Assembly: GCA_001683735.1 (NCBI GenBank)
Contig: LUGG01000003.1
Span: 1,178,001 to 1,242,000, forward strand
Reading direction: 5' to 3'
Length of the DNA stretch: 64,000 nucleotides
Source of the DNA: Grifola frondosa
Taxonomy: Eukaryota > Basidiomycota > Agaricomycetes > Polyporales > Grifolaceae
The position numbers and the translations under genes were made by a program. This document shows, one piece after another, positions 13,014 to 26,402 of the stretch. The notes under the pieces were generated by a model. That model did not search any database. It had not been told where the DNA came from and saw only the letters and a list, made by a program, of their open reading frames with translations. Positions within the stretch are counted from its first letter, which is position 1. Each line of letters begins with the position of its first letter.

Positions 13014-15088
13014 CTACAACCGGGCACGAGCAAATAGGGGAACTTCTGCATTACCGGAGAATGCCGGGAGACCTTTAAGGAAAGCTTCCCAGCTCTCCGC
13101 ACCGAGAATGGGGGATGTGGCATAATCGCGCGCCGCAGTATCCCCGAGATATTTCTCCAAATTCGGCATAGCTGCCGTGGCTGCATTGCTCTTCCTTTCG
13201 ATCTGATGCAGCCGCGAGAGTCCTGCGTTTTCCGCATACCATGCCGGATCCAGTGCAATACGCCGGATTCGTACAGATCAATGAGGGTTGGTCCACGTGA
13301 GCATCGAGTGCTGCCTCGTATGCCATCCGGTGCCGATAGCCTGGATAAGTGGAGAACATTGAGGCAGCAGGAACTCGCTCAACCGCTCGTCGCGATGGTT
13401 CCAATTGAATCGGTCCAAAAGCGCGAGGCATTCCGTAAATAACCCGTCTTCGTGGCGTGCGAGGAGACACCCGGATATTTGGGCTTGGGGAGTTCATATC
13501 GACCGAGGAGAAGTTCGGTGGCGAGGCCTGCAGTGCTAGTCAGAACCCGACCGCATTCGCCATCAAGAGAACCGTACGGATACTCAGCACCAGAACGTCT
13601 CCTTCCGCGATCCGGATGCCGCGTATCGCAAGCTGCAGAAGCGGAATCAGACTCATCTAGGCTAGAGGAGTTGCACAGCGTACCTCGGCTGGAATGAACA
13701 AGGTGTAGTCGAACAATCCATGAGCACCCATTCTTTCAGACATTTCGGCCGCACTCGACCACATATGTTGAGTCATCGTTGCTTTCGCTGCGACAGCCAC
13801 TCCGCTTCTAGCACGCACATCGACGAGCTGTCTCGTATATTTTGAATAGCGAATTGGGCGTATGCTTTCATGACGGCCGTCTGTGCGAGAGCGAGCAGGA
13901 TAGGCAATTGTTGTGTTCTGAATGACATAATAGGCACTCGGACGCCATCATATCGGGTAACTGTCCTCCGTAGACTGTATCGCGCGGCATTGTACGAAAT
14001 GACTGATAGAGCCGGGATCGAGAAGAGAGCAAGTGCCAATGTACCGACGTTGATACGCCATATACAGGATGCGAAGTGTGCACGATGGTTCTGCGGCCTC
14101 TCAAGGGAGCCAAGAAGAGCAGCACCTGGTAGTCGGACGTGATTGAAAGTTGTCACGGAGTGATCGATGGATTCTACACCTCCTCGCTGAGGAAGCAGCC
14201 TAAACGGAGAGAACTAAATGGTATGAAAACCATTAGGTATAAGTAGACTTACGTTGATGAGACTCCTTTGCACATCTCCTTGCCGTTTCCTAGCGCAACG
14301 ATAAATGGCCGGATGCCTCGATCGCCACAATTCACCATAAGCCTTGCGAAAACGATAGCTACGCGAGGGGTGGAGCCAAAGGGTCCCGTCGAGGCATGAA
14401 TCTAATGCAGGGGTCAACGCACGTGATAACCGTGGCCAGAAAAACATACTTGCGCGCTCCATCATTTGGAGTGTGAAGGTCAAACTCTCCTGAGGGAAGC
14501 AACGTCGCTATTGTCTCAATATTTGGAGCATCGAGTCCATGCGTAACTCGGTGAGCAGATATTCCGCTCTTTCAGTCGCACACAGCTTCATCAGTCGGTG
14601 ACGGAATTTGAACGACGTATTTTCCACTCACGACACGTCAAACTTGAGAATATCGTCCATCAGTGGTCGCAGTTCAGGACGCGCTTTCGCAAATGGTGCT
14701 AGAGTACCAGCAGCCAGATTGTACTGAATTGCCAATAGTGTAGCAGCAGCACTGTCAAGAGTAACGATATTGTCCATATGTAAATCCCAGAATTTTGGGG
14801 TTAAGTTCAAAACGTCGTCCAGAGAAAGTGCTGCGAGAAGGTGATGAGATTCAAAGAAATCATCAAAAGTTCAAACTACTCACCATACTGCGCGGCAATT
14901 GCACGAGCTCTCTGATACGAGATCGCCAGCCTCTCCTCCAGAGGCGCGTCGGATCTCAGACGCTGGAAGACGTCTGTACGGGGCAAATTCGAGGTAGACA
15001 AGCCAGCAGACATGGTACAGAGGGTGATCATTGAGGCGGCAGGCTTTACTACTCGTTGAAAGCCGCCAGCTGGTTGCGTGGGACTCAT
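13014..15088 (-). pseudogene. Acyl-CoA oxidase/dehydrogenase-like gene with several frameshifts
   Basis: Flavin-dependent acyl-CoA oxidase/dehydrogenase relative, expected to oxidise fatty acyl-CoA at the alpha-beta bond. The minus strand shows the whole protein in order. From MSPTQPAGGFQRVV it runs through LTLDDVLNLTPKFWDLHMDN, HGLDAPNIETIATLLPSGEF, RVAIVFARLMVNCGDRGIRP, HVRLPGAALLGSLERP, YSLRRTV, GVAVAAKATMTQHMW and RGIRIAEGDVLVLSIR to ESWEAFLKGLPAFSGN before a stop at 13014. Reading frame changes at about 14555 (before HGLD), about 14395 (after FMP) and about 13805 (before RSGVAV), and the region 13300-13560 mixes frames. Start and stop are both preserved and introns look normal, so this is either a recent pseudogene or a gene carrying assembly indels. 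A shorter relic of the same family lies at 31707-32455. Confidence 0.72.
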
Positions 15089-17279
15089 TTTAGGATACCC
15101 TAACTGAACTTAGAACGCACTTGACTTCCATGCTTTATCAATTTATTTCTAGGCGTGTGCCTGACTTTTCAGATAGCGCGGAGAGATCGTTCCCAAAAGT
15201 GCCACACAGGTGCCACACAGTGAACTGTCGCTTCAAGTGCCGCTAATCACGGAGCTGCTCACACAAGCCCTGACTTGGCGACACTGAATGTAGAATCCCC
15301 GACCGCCATCCATGTGTTTCCTCCAGCGTGAAACAGTATCACTCACCGCATGATGTACAGCCCCAGCATGACGATGTCAAAACATCTGAACTGGAGATAG
15401 CAAAAACGAAATTATATTAATTGTTATTTAGCCGCATAGACTTATTAATTCAAACTCCGCGGATAGTAATTCACAATTGAATCCGCCAACTGCCAACACA
15501 GCAGAGGCCCTACAATCGCTCACGACTACGCATGCGAAAATGACAACTACATTCAGATGAGCGGAGATACTGATGCGGGACCTCATGCGGAGTCCATGAC
15601 GAGAGATAAGACTGTGTTGCGAGGGACGTTGGGAGGCCTGTGGTCCGTCGATACTTACTTCTAACAACCCCAATCGAGCTGGTAAGCACTGAATTTTTAT
15701 GTGGATGTGTTTTTGATCATAGTTCTAGGGGCATTCGCCGCTGGTCTACTCCAGCTGATAGCTGTTCATCTTGCTGTTTGAGCAACCCAGTCTGTAAACC
15801 TGCTTCTCATGCATGCACTCGTTGACGCCGGTATCTCAGTCGATGTCTAATGCCTGTACGATACGACGAGCTTCAGTGCTATAGAAGATATCTCCAATCA
15901 AGGCGATACGCGATGTAGTTGGTTTCGTAAGTCTGCGTCTCTCGGAATATCCGTTCACCAACAATCAACAGTTCTATGTTATACAGACCCTGTATCCCCT
16001 CTTGCTTGCACCATACGATAGCCGGAAGATTTACATCGTCGCGACTACATGTACCACGAATTAATTGACTGAGATAAGGCCTGGGTTCTGAAGATGAGCG
16101 CCGTGCTTCAAAAATCAAACAAGACACGGTGTTCATAACGACACTGGACATCATTTCTTCACGAATATGCCATTTTGTGGATGTTAGTGTCTCCTGGGAC
16201 GCTAGACTAGGGTCCGAAGCTAGTCGGTATTTGCAAGTGGCAAGAAGTTGTAGGAACTTGGCGACAATGACCATCACTCGGAGAAGCCAACTTGGCGATC
16301 TGGGAAATCTCGCGGATTTGCTGAGGATACTGGTACGTTGTCGCTATCGTCACAGGATCATTTTATTTTTACATGATATATATCTGGGAGGTTTGTCTTC
16401 TGTTGTGGGCATGCAGTGCGCAGACCTGCTGGCTGATTTCATCGCAGGCATGATAACGAGATATTGTAACTTCAGAGAGGCTAAGCCGCCCTGAGGGCAA
16501 GACATTTCTGAGGCGAAATCCGCTGACTTACGGTATTACAACAAATGGGCGATCAACGCCCGACATCGATTGTGATTGTGGATCAACAGTGAATGATGAA
16601 TCCAACGTATGGTTGCGTACAGTTGATGTCCTGCGCCTATTATCACCCAGCAGAATTGTTGCTAATTAATCCTGCTTGATCTACTAATCCTAATACTCAA
16701 GTCAGATCGGAGGATCGATCGGATACAACTATGCGATCGAAACTAGCGTCGTACGAACTTGCAACTCTGGAAGTATGCGTCGATGGTCAAAAAATTAGCG
16801 TGCAATGGGCTTGCAAGGCGGATTTGCTTCGAAGGTATCAATGGTATCATCCGGAGGTTATATCTTACCCCTACCTTCCTGCTTGGGTACAATGCATACC
16901 GAGATGTCTGTGAGCTTCGATTTGGTCATCAATCGATCGACTCACGTACTAGGTGCGCTTAATCACGTTGAGCTTCGAAGGCTTGACCTCGAGCAGTACA
17001 CAGGACCAGTACGTCGATCGACCGGTATAAACGCGTTTTACACATTTGTCCTTGTACGCCAGGCATGAAATAGGGTATTCCCACACGGGACGGTCTCAAA
17101 GTGACGGGAATGTCTTGCCAGTTCACCGTCAATAGGATGATAGCGACAAGACACTGACGTCTTCGTGGGACATATGCAAGCAATTTGGGAGTAAAGAGGC
17201 CCCAAGAGGGCGGCTCAGCACCCTTGTGCCACCGAATACCGCCAATTATAGTACTCCAGTACGCGCGCCTCACTATTGT
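15089..17279. other. Spacer with no recognised gene
   Basis: About 2.2 kb with short open frames on both strands, the longest being minus 15879-16277 (132 codons) and plus 16129-16494 (121 codons), which overlap each other. No domain was recognised in either. Confidence 0.35.
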
Positions 17280-17616
17280 TCTTGATAATCACTCGGCATT
17301 ATAGAGGAATTCGCCTGTCTCCACGAAGATCGTCGCCGTTTCGTGAGGCAACCCATCGTGGCTATTCTCCATTGCTCGTCTTCTTTAGGCACACCAACGT
17401 CTAGAGCGTGACAGCGTCCTGATGGCTGTCATGGGCAAGCGTCCGTCCAATTTCCCAACAGCACATCTGTCAGCCATTTCAGTTTACAGCTGTACATACA
17501 TTCTAGGGCCTATGATGATGATCAGAGCTCCGCTCTAATGGCACTCGTACTCAAGCGCACATAAGATCACAGCCTTCTACACGACTTCCCTCCCACAACG
17601 ATAGGAGTCATCCGCA
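17280..17616 (+). promoter_or_regulatory. Upstream region shared by DUF6534 copies 2, 3 and 4
   Basis: This 5' flank is recognisably related to 22700-23015 and 24040-24380, each directly before a DUF6534 start. Shared words include GAGGAATTCG/GAGGAACCGG, CTCAAGCGCACATAAGA versus ATCGAGTGCACATAAGA, and GACTTCCCTCCCAC a few tens of bases before the start. The CACATAAGA block sits about 50-80 bases upstream of the ATG and may be the core promoter. Homology between the three flanks could reflect recent common ancestry rather than constraint. Confidence 0.5.
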
Positions 17617-19635
17617 ATGCCTTCTCCTATTAAACTTGATAACACTCTTGGAGCTGCTTTCATCGGTATATGTTTGCAATACATATCCACCATAACCTCT
17701 GCTGAATACTCTGATCTTCTTAGGCAATATCTTCGCAGCGGTGTAAGTTCACGCTTGCAGTAGTACTATATTGAACTAACGATTCACAAAAAGCTTCTAC
17801 GGCATTACAAATGTGCAGACTTTCTCTTATTATAAACACAATGGGAAGGATCCACAGTATATGAAAATCCTAGTTCAGTAACCTGTCACTATTCTGCCGC
17901 AGCTGAATATTAACGCACTACGCAGATATTCATTCTATGGTTAGGACCATCAGAAATTCCGAAATATGACCATGAATGCTGATATCTGATTAGGGTATTA
18001 GATAGTCTACACTTAGCACTCATAGCCCACACTCTTTATACATACACAGTCAAGGATTTCACAGATCTACTGGCAATCACCATCCCAACTTGGTATGTTC
18101 ATTTCAGACCAACTTCTATCTCTATTCACAAAATGGCTTTGCAGGAGTATAGTGGTGAGGTCTAGGATTCAATGAGCACCGCAACATCGATGCTGACACA
18201 GGAAATAGGCTGTTATTGCAGTCGAAGTGCGTATAGATACTCACGCTACGACCGTGATTAAAAATGGTCCTTGCTAGGGCATAAGCGACCTCTTCGTCAG
18301 AAGGTCAGCACTCACCGCTGCTGTCTCTGAGGTTGAGCACTATTGACTGTTTAATATGCTCAGCTATTTCTGCTACAGAGTTTGGAGACGTGAGCTGAAT
18401 GTCATCCATTACCATGAAACGTCGACGACAATTTCGTTTTGGCAGTGAGCAAAAGAAGTTGGATTTTGGGTATTGCCATTGTGAGGGTGTTTCCTATCCT
18501 GGTAATTCTGCGCTAATGGACTGCCTAGGGTGTGCTTACTCTTCTCGTGTTTGGTGAGCGTTAGACTATTTTCTATGATAAGCACTGTGTTGATCGGGGA
18601 TGCGAATGAAGGCACGAATATCTGTACGCCCAGATATCAAAGAGCAAATACGTTTATGCTAACTCGCCCGCATCACGATCAGCGTTCGCCATCGAATGGC
18701 AAGTCTCCCATCTTCGCGCCACATCCATGCTATGACTCTGAACGTGCCACACAGCTACCGAGTGTTTAGCTACTTTGAGCTGGCGAAGATCTCGGTGAGC
18801 ATGTCACGCCTTGTATGAAACTGCTATGGAACTAATGGAGGATCAGTGGATCCTGTACCTGAGCTTCGCCGCCGCCCTCACCGCGGACTTCATCATTGCG
18901 GTCTCACTTTGCTGGTTGCTTGGAAGACATCGGACAGGCTTCCAAAGGTCAGTCTACCCCCTCTCGTGTCTTATATCTGATGTTGCGGGCTCGATATGAT
19001 GACATGTCCTATCTCTTGTTTTGTAGAACCGATTCGATCATACGGGTCTTGATACTGTACAGCGTCAACACCTGCGTCCTCACGACGTAAATCTCCCACT
19101 CCCGTCTGCATCTGTGCCCGAACTAACAACTCATTCAGCATCTTCGCCTTCTGCTGCCTCATCACCGCACGTCCCCCCTCTTCTCCTCTCCCCTCTCCCT
19201 GACACGGAAACACCCACAGTTCATCAAGATGCCCGACAACTTCGTTTATATCGCCTTCTACTTCGCGATGCCCAAATGTACCTCCCCACCTTCAATCCTC
19301 TCTCCCTCTCTTTTCGACGGATGCTCACGCGCGCCGTATAGTGTTCCTCAACTCCCTTCTCGCAACGCTAAACACGCGCAAACACGTGCGCGAGATCGGG
19401 TCAAGCGCAGCAATTATGTCCATTCCGCTTTCCGCGATATCCGGCACGCGTACGGTTGCGTCTGCAGACAGCGCCGGCAAACCGCAGTATAGCGACACGC
19501 ACGAAGAGCAGGTCAGTGTGTTGTTCGCATATGTGGAACTGCACATCGATCTGTGTCGTGTTGCAGGTCCTGCATGTCCAGATTCAGACGACGGTGGATA
19601 AGAAGACAGACTCGGTCACGAATACCAACGTTTAG
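17617..19635 (+). CDS. DUF6534-family seven-helix protein (copy 2)
   Basis: It starts MPSPIKLDNTLGAAFIG, followed by a tiny exon NIFAAV, then YGITNVQTFSYYKHNGKDP, VLDSLHLALIAHTLYTYTVK, AVIAVEVRI, SYFELAKIS joined to WILYLSFAAALTADFIIAVS, RTDSIIRVLILYSVNTCVLT, SIFAFCCLIT, MPDNFVYIAFYFAMPK and VFLNSLLATLNTRKHVREIG. The stop after TNTNV is at 19633-19635. Family knowledge: fungal multi-pass membrane protein, function unknown. Exon order, phase and GT-AG junctions agree with copy 4 at 24381. The intron after CCLIT has a GC donor (GCACGT) where copy 4 has GTATGT. I could not resolve every exon between about 18150 and 18760, where stops are frequent, so a lesion there is possible. Confidence 0.68.
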
Positions 19636-21290
19636 GCCGTGAGCAGGCCTCAGTTGTTTCTCGGTCCAGCTTACATTTCATGTCAGCTTTCAGAAGAGCA
19701 CTCTGCGGCCTACGAGTGCCCTCGAGAACGTATTGCGATATCTGTGGGGCCTTCTGTATTTATATGTTTACGATATCGGCTGGTGGGCCTATGTACGCGC
19801 AAACGAGTTTTATCTGTGATTCATCTAGTATACGTAACTGTGGAGTCGCGTTTCTCGTCTATAAGTTATGGTAGCTTTAAAGGATGTGAGCCTCACTGAC
19901 TACATGCCATCCAGCCTCACTGAGTGATCCACGCCGTCTGGCCACTGTAAGCATGTCAGTCGAGCCAAAGAAGATGCATGTTGTGAGAAATTGTGAACGT
20001 GGCTGATGGAGAGGGTCTCTGTAATGACACTTTTAGTGGGAGGTCGAAGTGATCATGCAGAAGTAGCTCCTGTGGGGCACAGCGTTGGATACCGGGAGTC
20101 GGCCTCGGAGAAGTAACAAAAGCCGCGGGCAGCGGCGATGCAACTCACGATCTGAAGACAAGCTGAATTTATCAGTCATCCATAGCAAAGCCTAGAGAGG
20201 CGAACGCGATGACTCCGGCAGTCTCTGTATGGCGGAAATACGTTTCGAGCAACTGAAAGATATGTCGTGGTTGATACGGATCATGCATGTAGCCATAGCT
20301 AGTCCTCCTGTAATTAGGCTTCTGAAAGCGAGAGTTGGTGCTGCATATACCGCACAAGCCACGGAAGACAAGCAAGTCAGCCACTGTTGAGAATGATCAG
20401 ATGAAGTCAAAACCTAGCAAGATGAAAAAGCTGTGACGAGAACATGCAGAAGGAGATCACCAATATCCAAACAGCAAATATAGTTGATATTCAAGAGTTT
20501 ATCCGCCGCGGAACCAAGGATAACATGAACTCGGAGTAGCTGGTATGCAGCGAGCTTGGTTGAATTGCAATGAGTTTGTTGCGCTGAATGTGTAGAATCC
20601 GACAAGCAGGATCCTTGTTAATATCACTAAAGGTGTGTATAAAACATATAATCAGCGCCAGTTTCAGATGAGGATCTCCAAGATGAACAACGAGTCCAGT
20701 AAAACTTCCAAAAATAGGCCGAAAGAAACCGCCCTATCACGAGGACAGCCCAAAGATAGGTTACCATTGCACGTCGATATTGGGAAAAAGGCGAGTCTAA
20801 GGGACAATACGTATCAGGGATTGGTTTATGATATGAGGAAAGACAGACGTGCAACTTAACAAGTGAGAAAAACGATGGTCTAATATGATCTGAAACACTT
20901 GATGGTTTGAGACGTCTGCCGCACGTCTGCTGTTGGGCAAAAGCCGCCTCTGAGAGATGGAGACCAGCCACAAAAAGGTCCATGTTGATTGAGTCTTGAC
21001 CGGAGCAAACCGCGATATCCGACAAGACCACCCGTCACGCGTGTCACGTGTGCGCGTCGAGACGCGTCGCTTTTCCCACGACTCTTGACTCTGCCTCTAT
21101 ACTGTGGTTTGCCGAAGTCAAGTCCTCTAATCACGGAAGCAAGAGGTAAGAATCGATATCGTGACACCAAATTAATGACACTTAGAGGTCTATTCAGCGT
21201 GAAATCCTCTTTGTCGGCGATGCGGGAGAAGCGCGCAAAGTTGTCGCGATGCCGCCAAGGTTCATGAATCAATTGTCGATGAGCCAATGT
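19636..21290 (-). other. Unidentified unit, related to 26403-27270
   Basis: The segment downstream of DUF6534 copy 2 is collinear with the segment downstream of copy 4. On the minus strand matching coding-like snippets end with AGVIAFASLGFAMDD here and AGVILIISLLPTNDEFY there. The longest minus frames are 20627-21031 (134 codons) and 20880-21287 (135 codons). I do not recognise a protein family and cannot prove a gene. Similarity between copies is patchy, with stops in both, so these may be two relics of one minus-strand gene. Confidence 0.35.
21029..21070. promoter_or_regulatory. Conserved block with CACGTG and ACGCGT cores
   Basis: This 42-bp block matches 27205-27246 at 37 of 42 positions although the surrounding duplicated DNA has diverged much more. 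It contains TCACGTGTGCG and ACGCGTCGC. All five differences are transitions. Possible bHLH- and MCB-like protein sites are an inference. Confidence 0.45.
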
Positions 21291-22699
21291 TCTTCAGTCT
21301 CCGAGATAACGCGACATCTCGACTCCGGAGGCGGTGTACAGGGCACCGACAAATTTAGCTGTCTGGGGCTTCCTGCCGTGCTTCGCACACAGACGAGTTC
21401 TTTTGGGGTACGAGCACACGAAGTTGATGCTGACGCTGATATCGAAGGCCCTTCACTGCAATGCAGGCTCGAGTGCTACGGCTAAGCTTAATTTAGACAT
21501 GCGCCAGTCCACGGCAGATTTCGGAAGAAGTAGTGTCACAACTAATCTAGGCATTCAAGGCGTTCTTCGAGAAGCACATACTTTTGTAGGTAGCTTGCGC
21601 GATTGGATGCGAAGGAGATGAAGCCCCGTCACTTTGGCTGGGCAAACTGCTATGGCTCATACTTCTGCAGAATGAACATGGGTAAGATAGTCTTTCGGAT
21701 GTAGTCCAGCGTCCACACTAGGCCGTGGCAAAAGGTTTCACACCTCCGGCACGGATACCACAGCCACTCATACCGAGTATTGCGATACAATTCTTTCCAC
21801 AAATCCACTTCTCATGCTCCGCGCTTCCGCGGACTCACAGGTTACGTTTTGGAATGATTTATACAACAGTCGCATACCGGGGTCGGTGTGTCCCCATGTG
21901 CTTTCTTTTTTCTGGCGAACTTCGGCAAGCTATCAATTAGTTGTGAAAGACGAATATAGGCATGTCCAGACGGCTAAGCTTTTTGCACTGGCGCTGACCG
22001 CTCAGCTTCATAGGGTTCGGGCCGTCACCAATTACCAGTCACTAGTCGGCCTGAACGCTTTCTGATATGCGATCACAACGCCTAGCGTTGATGCAACCTA
22101 GGTGAGTGATGAACCTGATGTACGGTGGACGTATGTTCTCTTTTACAGCTGAGGCACGTTAGAGCATGAAGTACAATGTACAAGTCAGATCGAGAGTCTG
22201 GTTGGAGACTGCGATCGAGGTCGCACGCACTGACCATGATGAAAAGTGGGGAGGGACAGAACCGATGAGCCCTATATTCTTTGATGTGAGGAATGCGTCT
22301 CCTGAGCTCAAAAATAATTATCAGATCATCCATTAACATTTTCATTCGGCAGGTGCTGTGCTGCCTGCGCGTCGCGCGATAAAGTTCAGGTAGCGTTGAT
22401 TACGACCTTATAAGACTCTACATCTAGCAACTCAGCTCCAGTACTTACGTCAAACGACTCGACCTAGGTATGTTTCATCTTGTCCGTGTCCAATAGGTAT
22501 GCAATGCGCTATCCATACCGGATGGTGTCGTGATGTCATCTCCAGTCCATGGTTAACAAGACATGAGCCCCTTCGCGGGAAGTGTTCGTCAATGACGAGA
22601 AATTTGAATTGCAGAGAGAGAGGAGCTCTGGAGCCAGGTGTCGCCGAAACTCGCCAATAGTGGTCCTTCAGTAAGAACTAATATCGTTACATACACCCC
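21291..22699. other. Spacer, nothing recognised
   Basis: Open frames such as plus 21334-21621 and 21814-22065 show no known domain. They overlap in other frames and lack convincing exon borders. Confidence 0.35.
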
Positions 22700-23015
22700 C
22701 CGCTGATTCTTTTGAAAATAACTGGGCGTTTCGAGGAGTACGTCCTCCTATACACGATGTTCATCTCGTGAGACCATCTATACCTTAAGTAGGATTCTGA
22801 TAGCTCTATGGGCAAGGGTCTGCTCAATCTCCCAATGAAGCCTCCCATTCACCATCTCATTTGATATTTTTATGCATCGTGGATGGCTTCTAATGTGATG
22901 AACAAAGCTTCGTTGGGATGACGCCCGTTCTCGAGCGCACATTGAAAGATCACATCCATCCGTTCGTCCTAGGTACGACTTCCCTCCCTCAATGCCCATT
23001 CAGGAGTTCTCCGCG

Positions 23016-23275
23016 ATGCCATCTGCTTTCGAACTCAATAGCACCCTTGGTACTGCTTTCCTTGGTATCTGTCTACAATTCATAATCCAATGCAACCCCG
23101 CTGAACGCATTCATTTTCTTAGGTAATATCTTTGCAGTGATGTAAGTTTGCGCTCGCAACAGTGATATAATAAACTCACCATTCATACGAGCTTCTATGG
23201 AATCACGAACGTCCAAAACATTCACTTATTATAAACATAGTGGGAAAGATCCACGGCCTTTTCTGAAAATAGGCT
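23016..23275 (+). pseudogene. DUF6534 5' fragment (copy 3)
   Basis: It starts MPSAFELNSTLGTAFLG with an upstream flank related to those of copies 2 and 4. It continues across introns to NIFAVM and FYGITNVQ, then changes frame before a remnant of the usual TYYKHSGKDP stretch and stops resembling the family at about 23275. The downstream three quarters of the gene are absent. It appears to be a truncated member of the local tandem duplication. Confidence 0.75.
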
Positions 23276-24039
23276 ATGTACTCAAAAGAACCCACCACTT
23301 GTGTGTTTCAGAAATCATGAAATATCTCCATTGCATCAAGAGGCAGTAAGCAGTACATCTAGAAATCTGCTTCGCCGGAGCCCGTGCATCACCACATAGA
23401 TGAGTTCTGTTGAGCACGAAGGTGATACTAAAACAGATGCAGCCTTGCATGTGGGCACAAATTTCAAATGCGATGGATCCCTTGTAGGTGGCGCCGTATG
23501 CATCTTTGTCTCTTACACACCCATAGTAAGTACGGACGGATACCGGAATTTGGTTGTCAGTGGGAACATCTAATTTAACGCACGTGAATGACTGGACTTG
23601 TTGTATTACTAATCGTGCCTCATTAACTATCACCGAAGCAGTCCATCACCGCCACCTCCTCCATTGCAAGCGAGCTCGGCCATACTCCCAAATATGACTG
23701 ATTCGATTGCCGCGCACGAAGCTTGCCTTTGTGCCTGCGCCGGCCCGCAGCCGATGTTGACAGAAATATTAACATCCAGAAGTTTGAGCGTTATGGCGGT
23801 GCATTCCAGATTGAATTTTGCCGGCTCCAGCAATATGTCATATATCTTCTCTCTATGACAAATGTTCTGGTGCTGATGAAATACCATTTCAGACTCGTGA
23901 CCAAAAGGATGCTAGTCACAAGACATCAATATCGCAAGAATTGTTCATGAATCCCATGTACGAGCAATTCGAGTTGCGAAGAGGCCCCCATATGTAACAC
24001 TGCCACAGAAACCCCGATCATGATGCACCCGTAAGAGTT
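23276..24039. other. Spacer with two adjoining minus-strand open frames
   Basis: Minus frames 23274-23633 (119 codons) and 23630-23887 (85 codons) abut head to tail in different frames. Neither has a recognisable domain. The second includes a run of five glycines. They could be parts of one unknown gene or chance. Confidence 0.3.
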
Positions 24040-24380
24040 GATATCATTACATGTGCTCTTTACTGATTCCATTGACTCTGATTCGGCGTTCTCGAGGAAC
24101 CGGTCAGTCTGCACGAAGAGCACCGCCTCGTGAGGCCCTATGTCGTGACTATCCTTCACTTCTCGACTTCTTCTTTCTACATACCGGTGCTCATACCTTG
24201 AAAGGTTGTTGATTTTTTCTCACTGGCATATTTCTGACCCTTGTAGGCGTCGGCTTCTAGTATGATGAGCATAGCTTCGCTTTGATGGCACCCGTTATCG
24301 AGTGCACATAAGAATGCGGTTTTTCACTCATACTAGATGTGACTTCCCTCCCACCACAACCCACCCAGGAATCGTCCGCA

Positions 24381-26402
24381 ATGTCATCTCCCATCAAGCT
24401 CGATAACACCCTAGGCGCTGCTTTCCTCGGTATTTGTCTGCGATTCATCACCCAACGTAACCCTGCTGAATACTTTGATTCTCTTAGGCAATATCGTCGC
24501 GGCAATGTAAGTCCACACTCGCAGAATTACCATATTGAACTAACCATTCATACAAAGCTTCTATGGAATTACGAGTGTTCAGACTTTCTCTTACTATAAA
24601 CGTAACGGGAATGATCCACGGTTTATGAAAATTATGGTTCGATAAATTATTATTATCCCGCATCCGAATGCTAACGCAAGTACCACAGATATTCATTCTA
24701 TGGTTGGGATCACAGAGAATTTGGCGATATGATTGCGAATGCTGATAAAAATTAGGATATTGGATGGCCTACACCTGGCACTCATAACTGACACCCTCTA
24801 CACGTACACAGTGAAGGATTTCACAGATGTGCTTGCAATATCAGTTCCGACACGGTATGTTCATTGCAATTCAACCCATGTCTGGTATACCCACAGTACA
24901 CATTTCCAGCAGTATAGTGGTGCGCACTCTAAGATTCGACGAGCATCATAGTGTTCGCGTTAACGTATGAAATAGGTTCATGTTGCAGTCCAAGTGCTTT
25001 AACTGTTCATGTTATTCATATATGCTTGCTCACGGTCAAAAATTGTCTTTGCTAGAGTATAAGTGACCTCATTGTGAGAAGGTCAGTGCACATTGCTAGG
25101 GGCTTCCAGGCTGAGTATTAACTACCTCGTGCGCTTAGTTTTTTCTGCTACAGAGTTTGGAGACGTGAGTATAATGGCGTCCACCATCGAGAATCATTGA
25201 CCACAATGTTATCTTCGCAGTCAGCAAAAGGAGTCGGATTTTGGGAATTGCCACTGTGAGGGTCTTTTCCATCCTCGTAATGTTCTGCTCATTGTGCGTC
25301 TAGGGGGTGCTTATTCTGCCCGTGTTTGGTGGGTGCTGAGCCGCTTTCTATCATATGCATTCTGACTATCGGTGATGCGAGTGAAGGCACTAACCTCGGT
25401 ATGCCTGTGGCGCGATGCAGCACATTTGGTACTAACGGATTCTACCAAATGGCCAGCGGTCTCCGGCAAATGGTAAGTCTTGCACGTTCGCAATGCTCAC
25501 TCCGAGACATTCTGAATACACTACACAGCTTCAACATGTCTACCTACCTCCAACTGGCGAATTTTGCGGTGAGGGTGTCATACAGTGCACTGCCCTCGGT
25601 GACGGTATCAAACTGAATCCCGGATAAGTGGCTCCCGTACCTGGGCCTCTCCGGTGCCATCGCAGCGGACTTCATCATCGCTGTCTCGCTCTGCTGGCTG
25701 CTAGCAAAACGTCGGACAGGCTTCAAAAGGTCGGCCTTTTACCTTAGTAAACTGCAATCTCGATACCATGATGTGTTTTTCTTTTGCTTTATAGAACCGA
25801 TTCCATCATACGAGTCCTGATGCTCTACAGCATCAACACCTGTGTCCTCACGACGTAAATTCTCCACCCTTATCTACGTCCGTCCGCGAACTAACACTTC
25901 ACGCAGCCTCTGTGGATTCTGCTGCCTCATCACTGTATGTCCTCTCCTCCTTTCTCCCTTTTCCATCTTCTTCATCCATGTCCTCTATCCCGCAGTTGAT
26001 CATGATGCCAGACAACTTAATCTTCATGGCTTTCTACTTCGCCATGCCGAAATGTAACTCTCCCTACCCTCTGTTCTGTGGGGCGAGGCGACTCACGCGC
26101 CCCGTGTAGTATTCATCAACTCCTTCCTCGCGATGCTCAACTCGCGCAAGCACATGCGCGAGATGGGGTCCAGCTCCCCAATCACGTCGATCCCGCTGTC
26201 TGCGCTGTCCGGCACGCGCATCTCTGCCTCTGCGGACGGCGTCGGCGGCAAGTCGCAACCCCAGTATGAGAATCAGGTCAGCGCTGCGTTCGCGAATTTG
26301 GGACGCGTACTGATTCTGTGTTCTGTTGTGTGGCAGGTCCTGCAGATCCAGATCCAGACGACGACAGATATCAAATCGGACTCCGCGACGCCTATTGTGT
26401 AG
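24381..26402 (+). CDS. DUF6534-family seven-helix protein (copy 4)
   Basis: It starts MSSPIKLDNTLGAAFLG. It follows the same exon plan as copy 2: IVAAM, LWNYECSDFLLL region (frame-shifted relative to FYGITNVQTF), LDGLHLALITDTLYTYTVKD, STYLQLANFA, DKWLPYLGLSGAIAADFIIA, RTDSIIRVLMLYSINTCVLT, LCGFCCLIT, LIMMPDNLIFMAFYFAMPK and VFINSFLAMLNSRKHMREMG. The tail is polar and the stop follows ATPIV at 26400-26402. The 3' half splices cleanly with GT-AG borders and is the best preserved DUF6534 3' half in the window. The exon after the third intron and the stretch 24960-25500 contain stops or frame changes I could not resolve. Function of the family is unknown; the terminal two exons are CG-rich unlike the rest. 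Confidence 0.66.

Noticed and set aside
20627..21031. Idea that the minus-strand unit is an MFS transporter (AVSFGLFLEVLLDSLF-like stretch)
   Set aside because: Stops interrupt the stretch and no second MFS motif is found nearby or in the duplicate at 26-27 kb.
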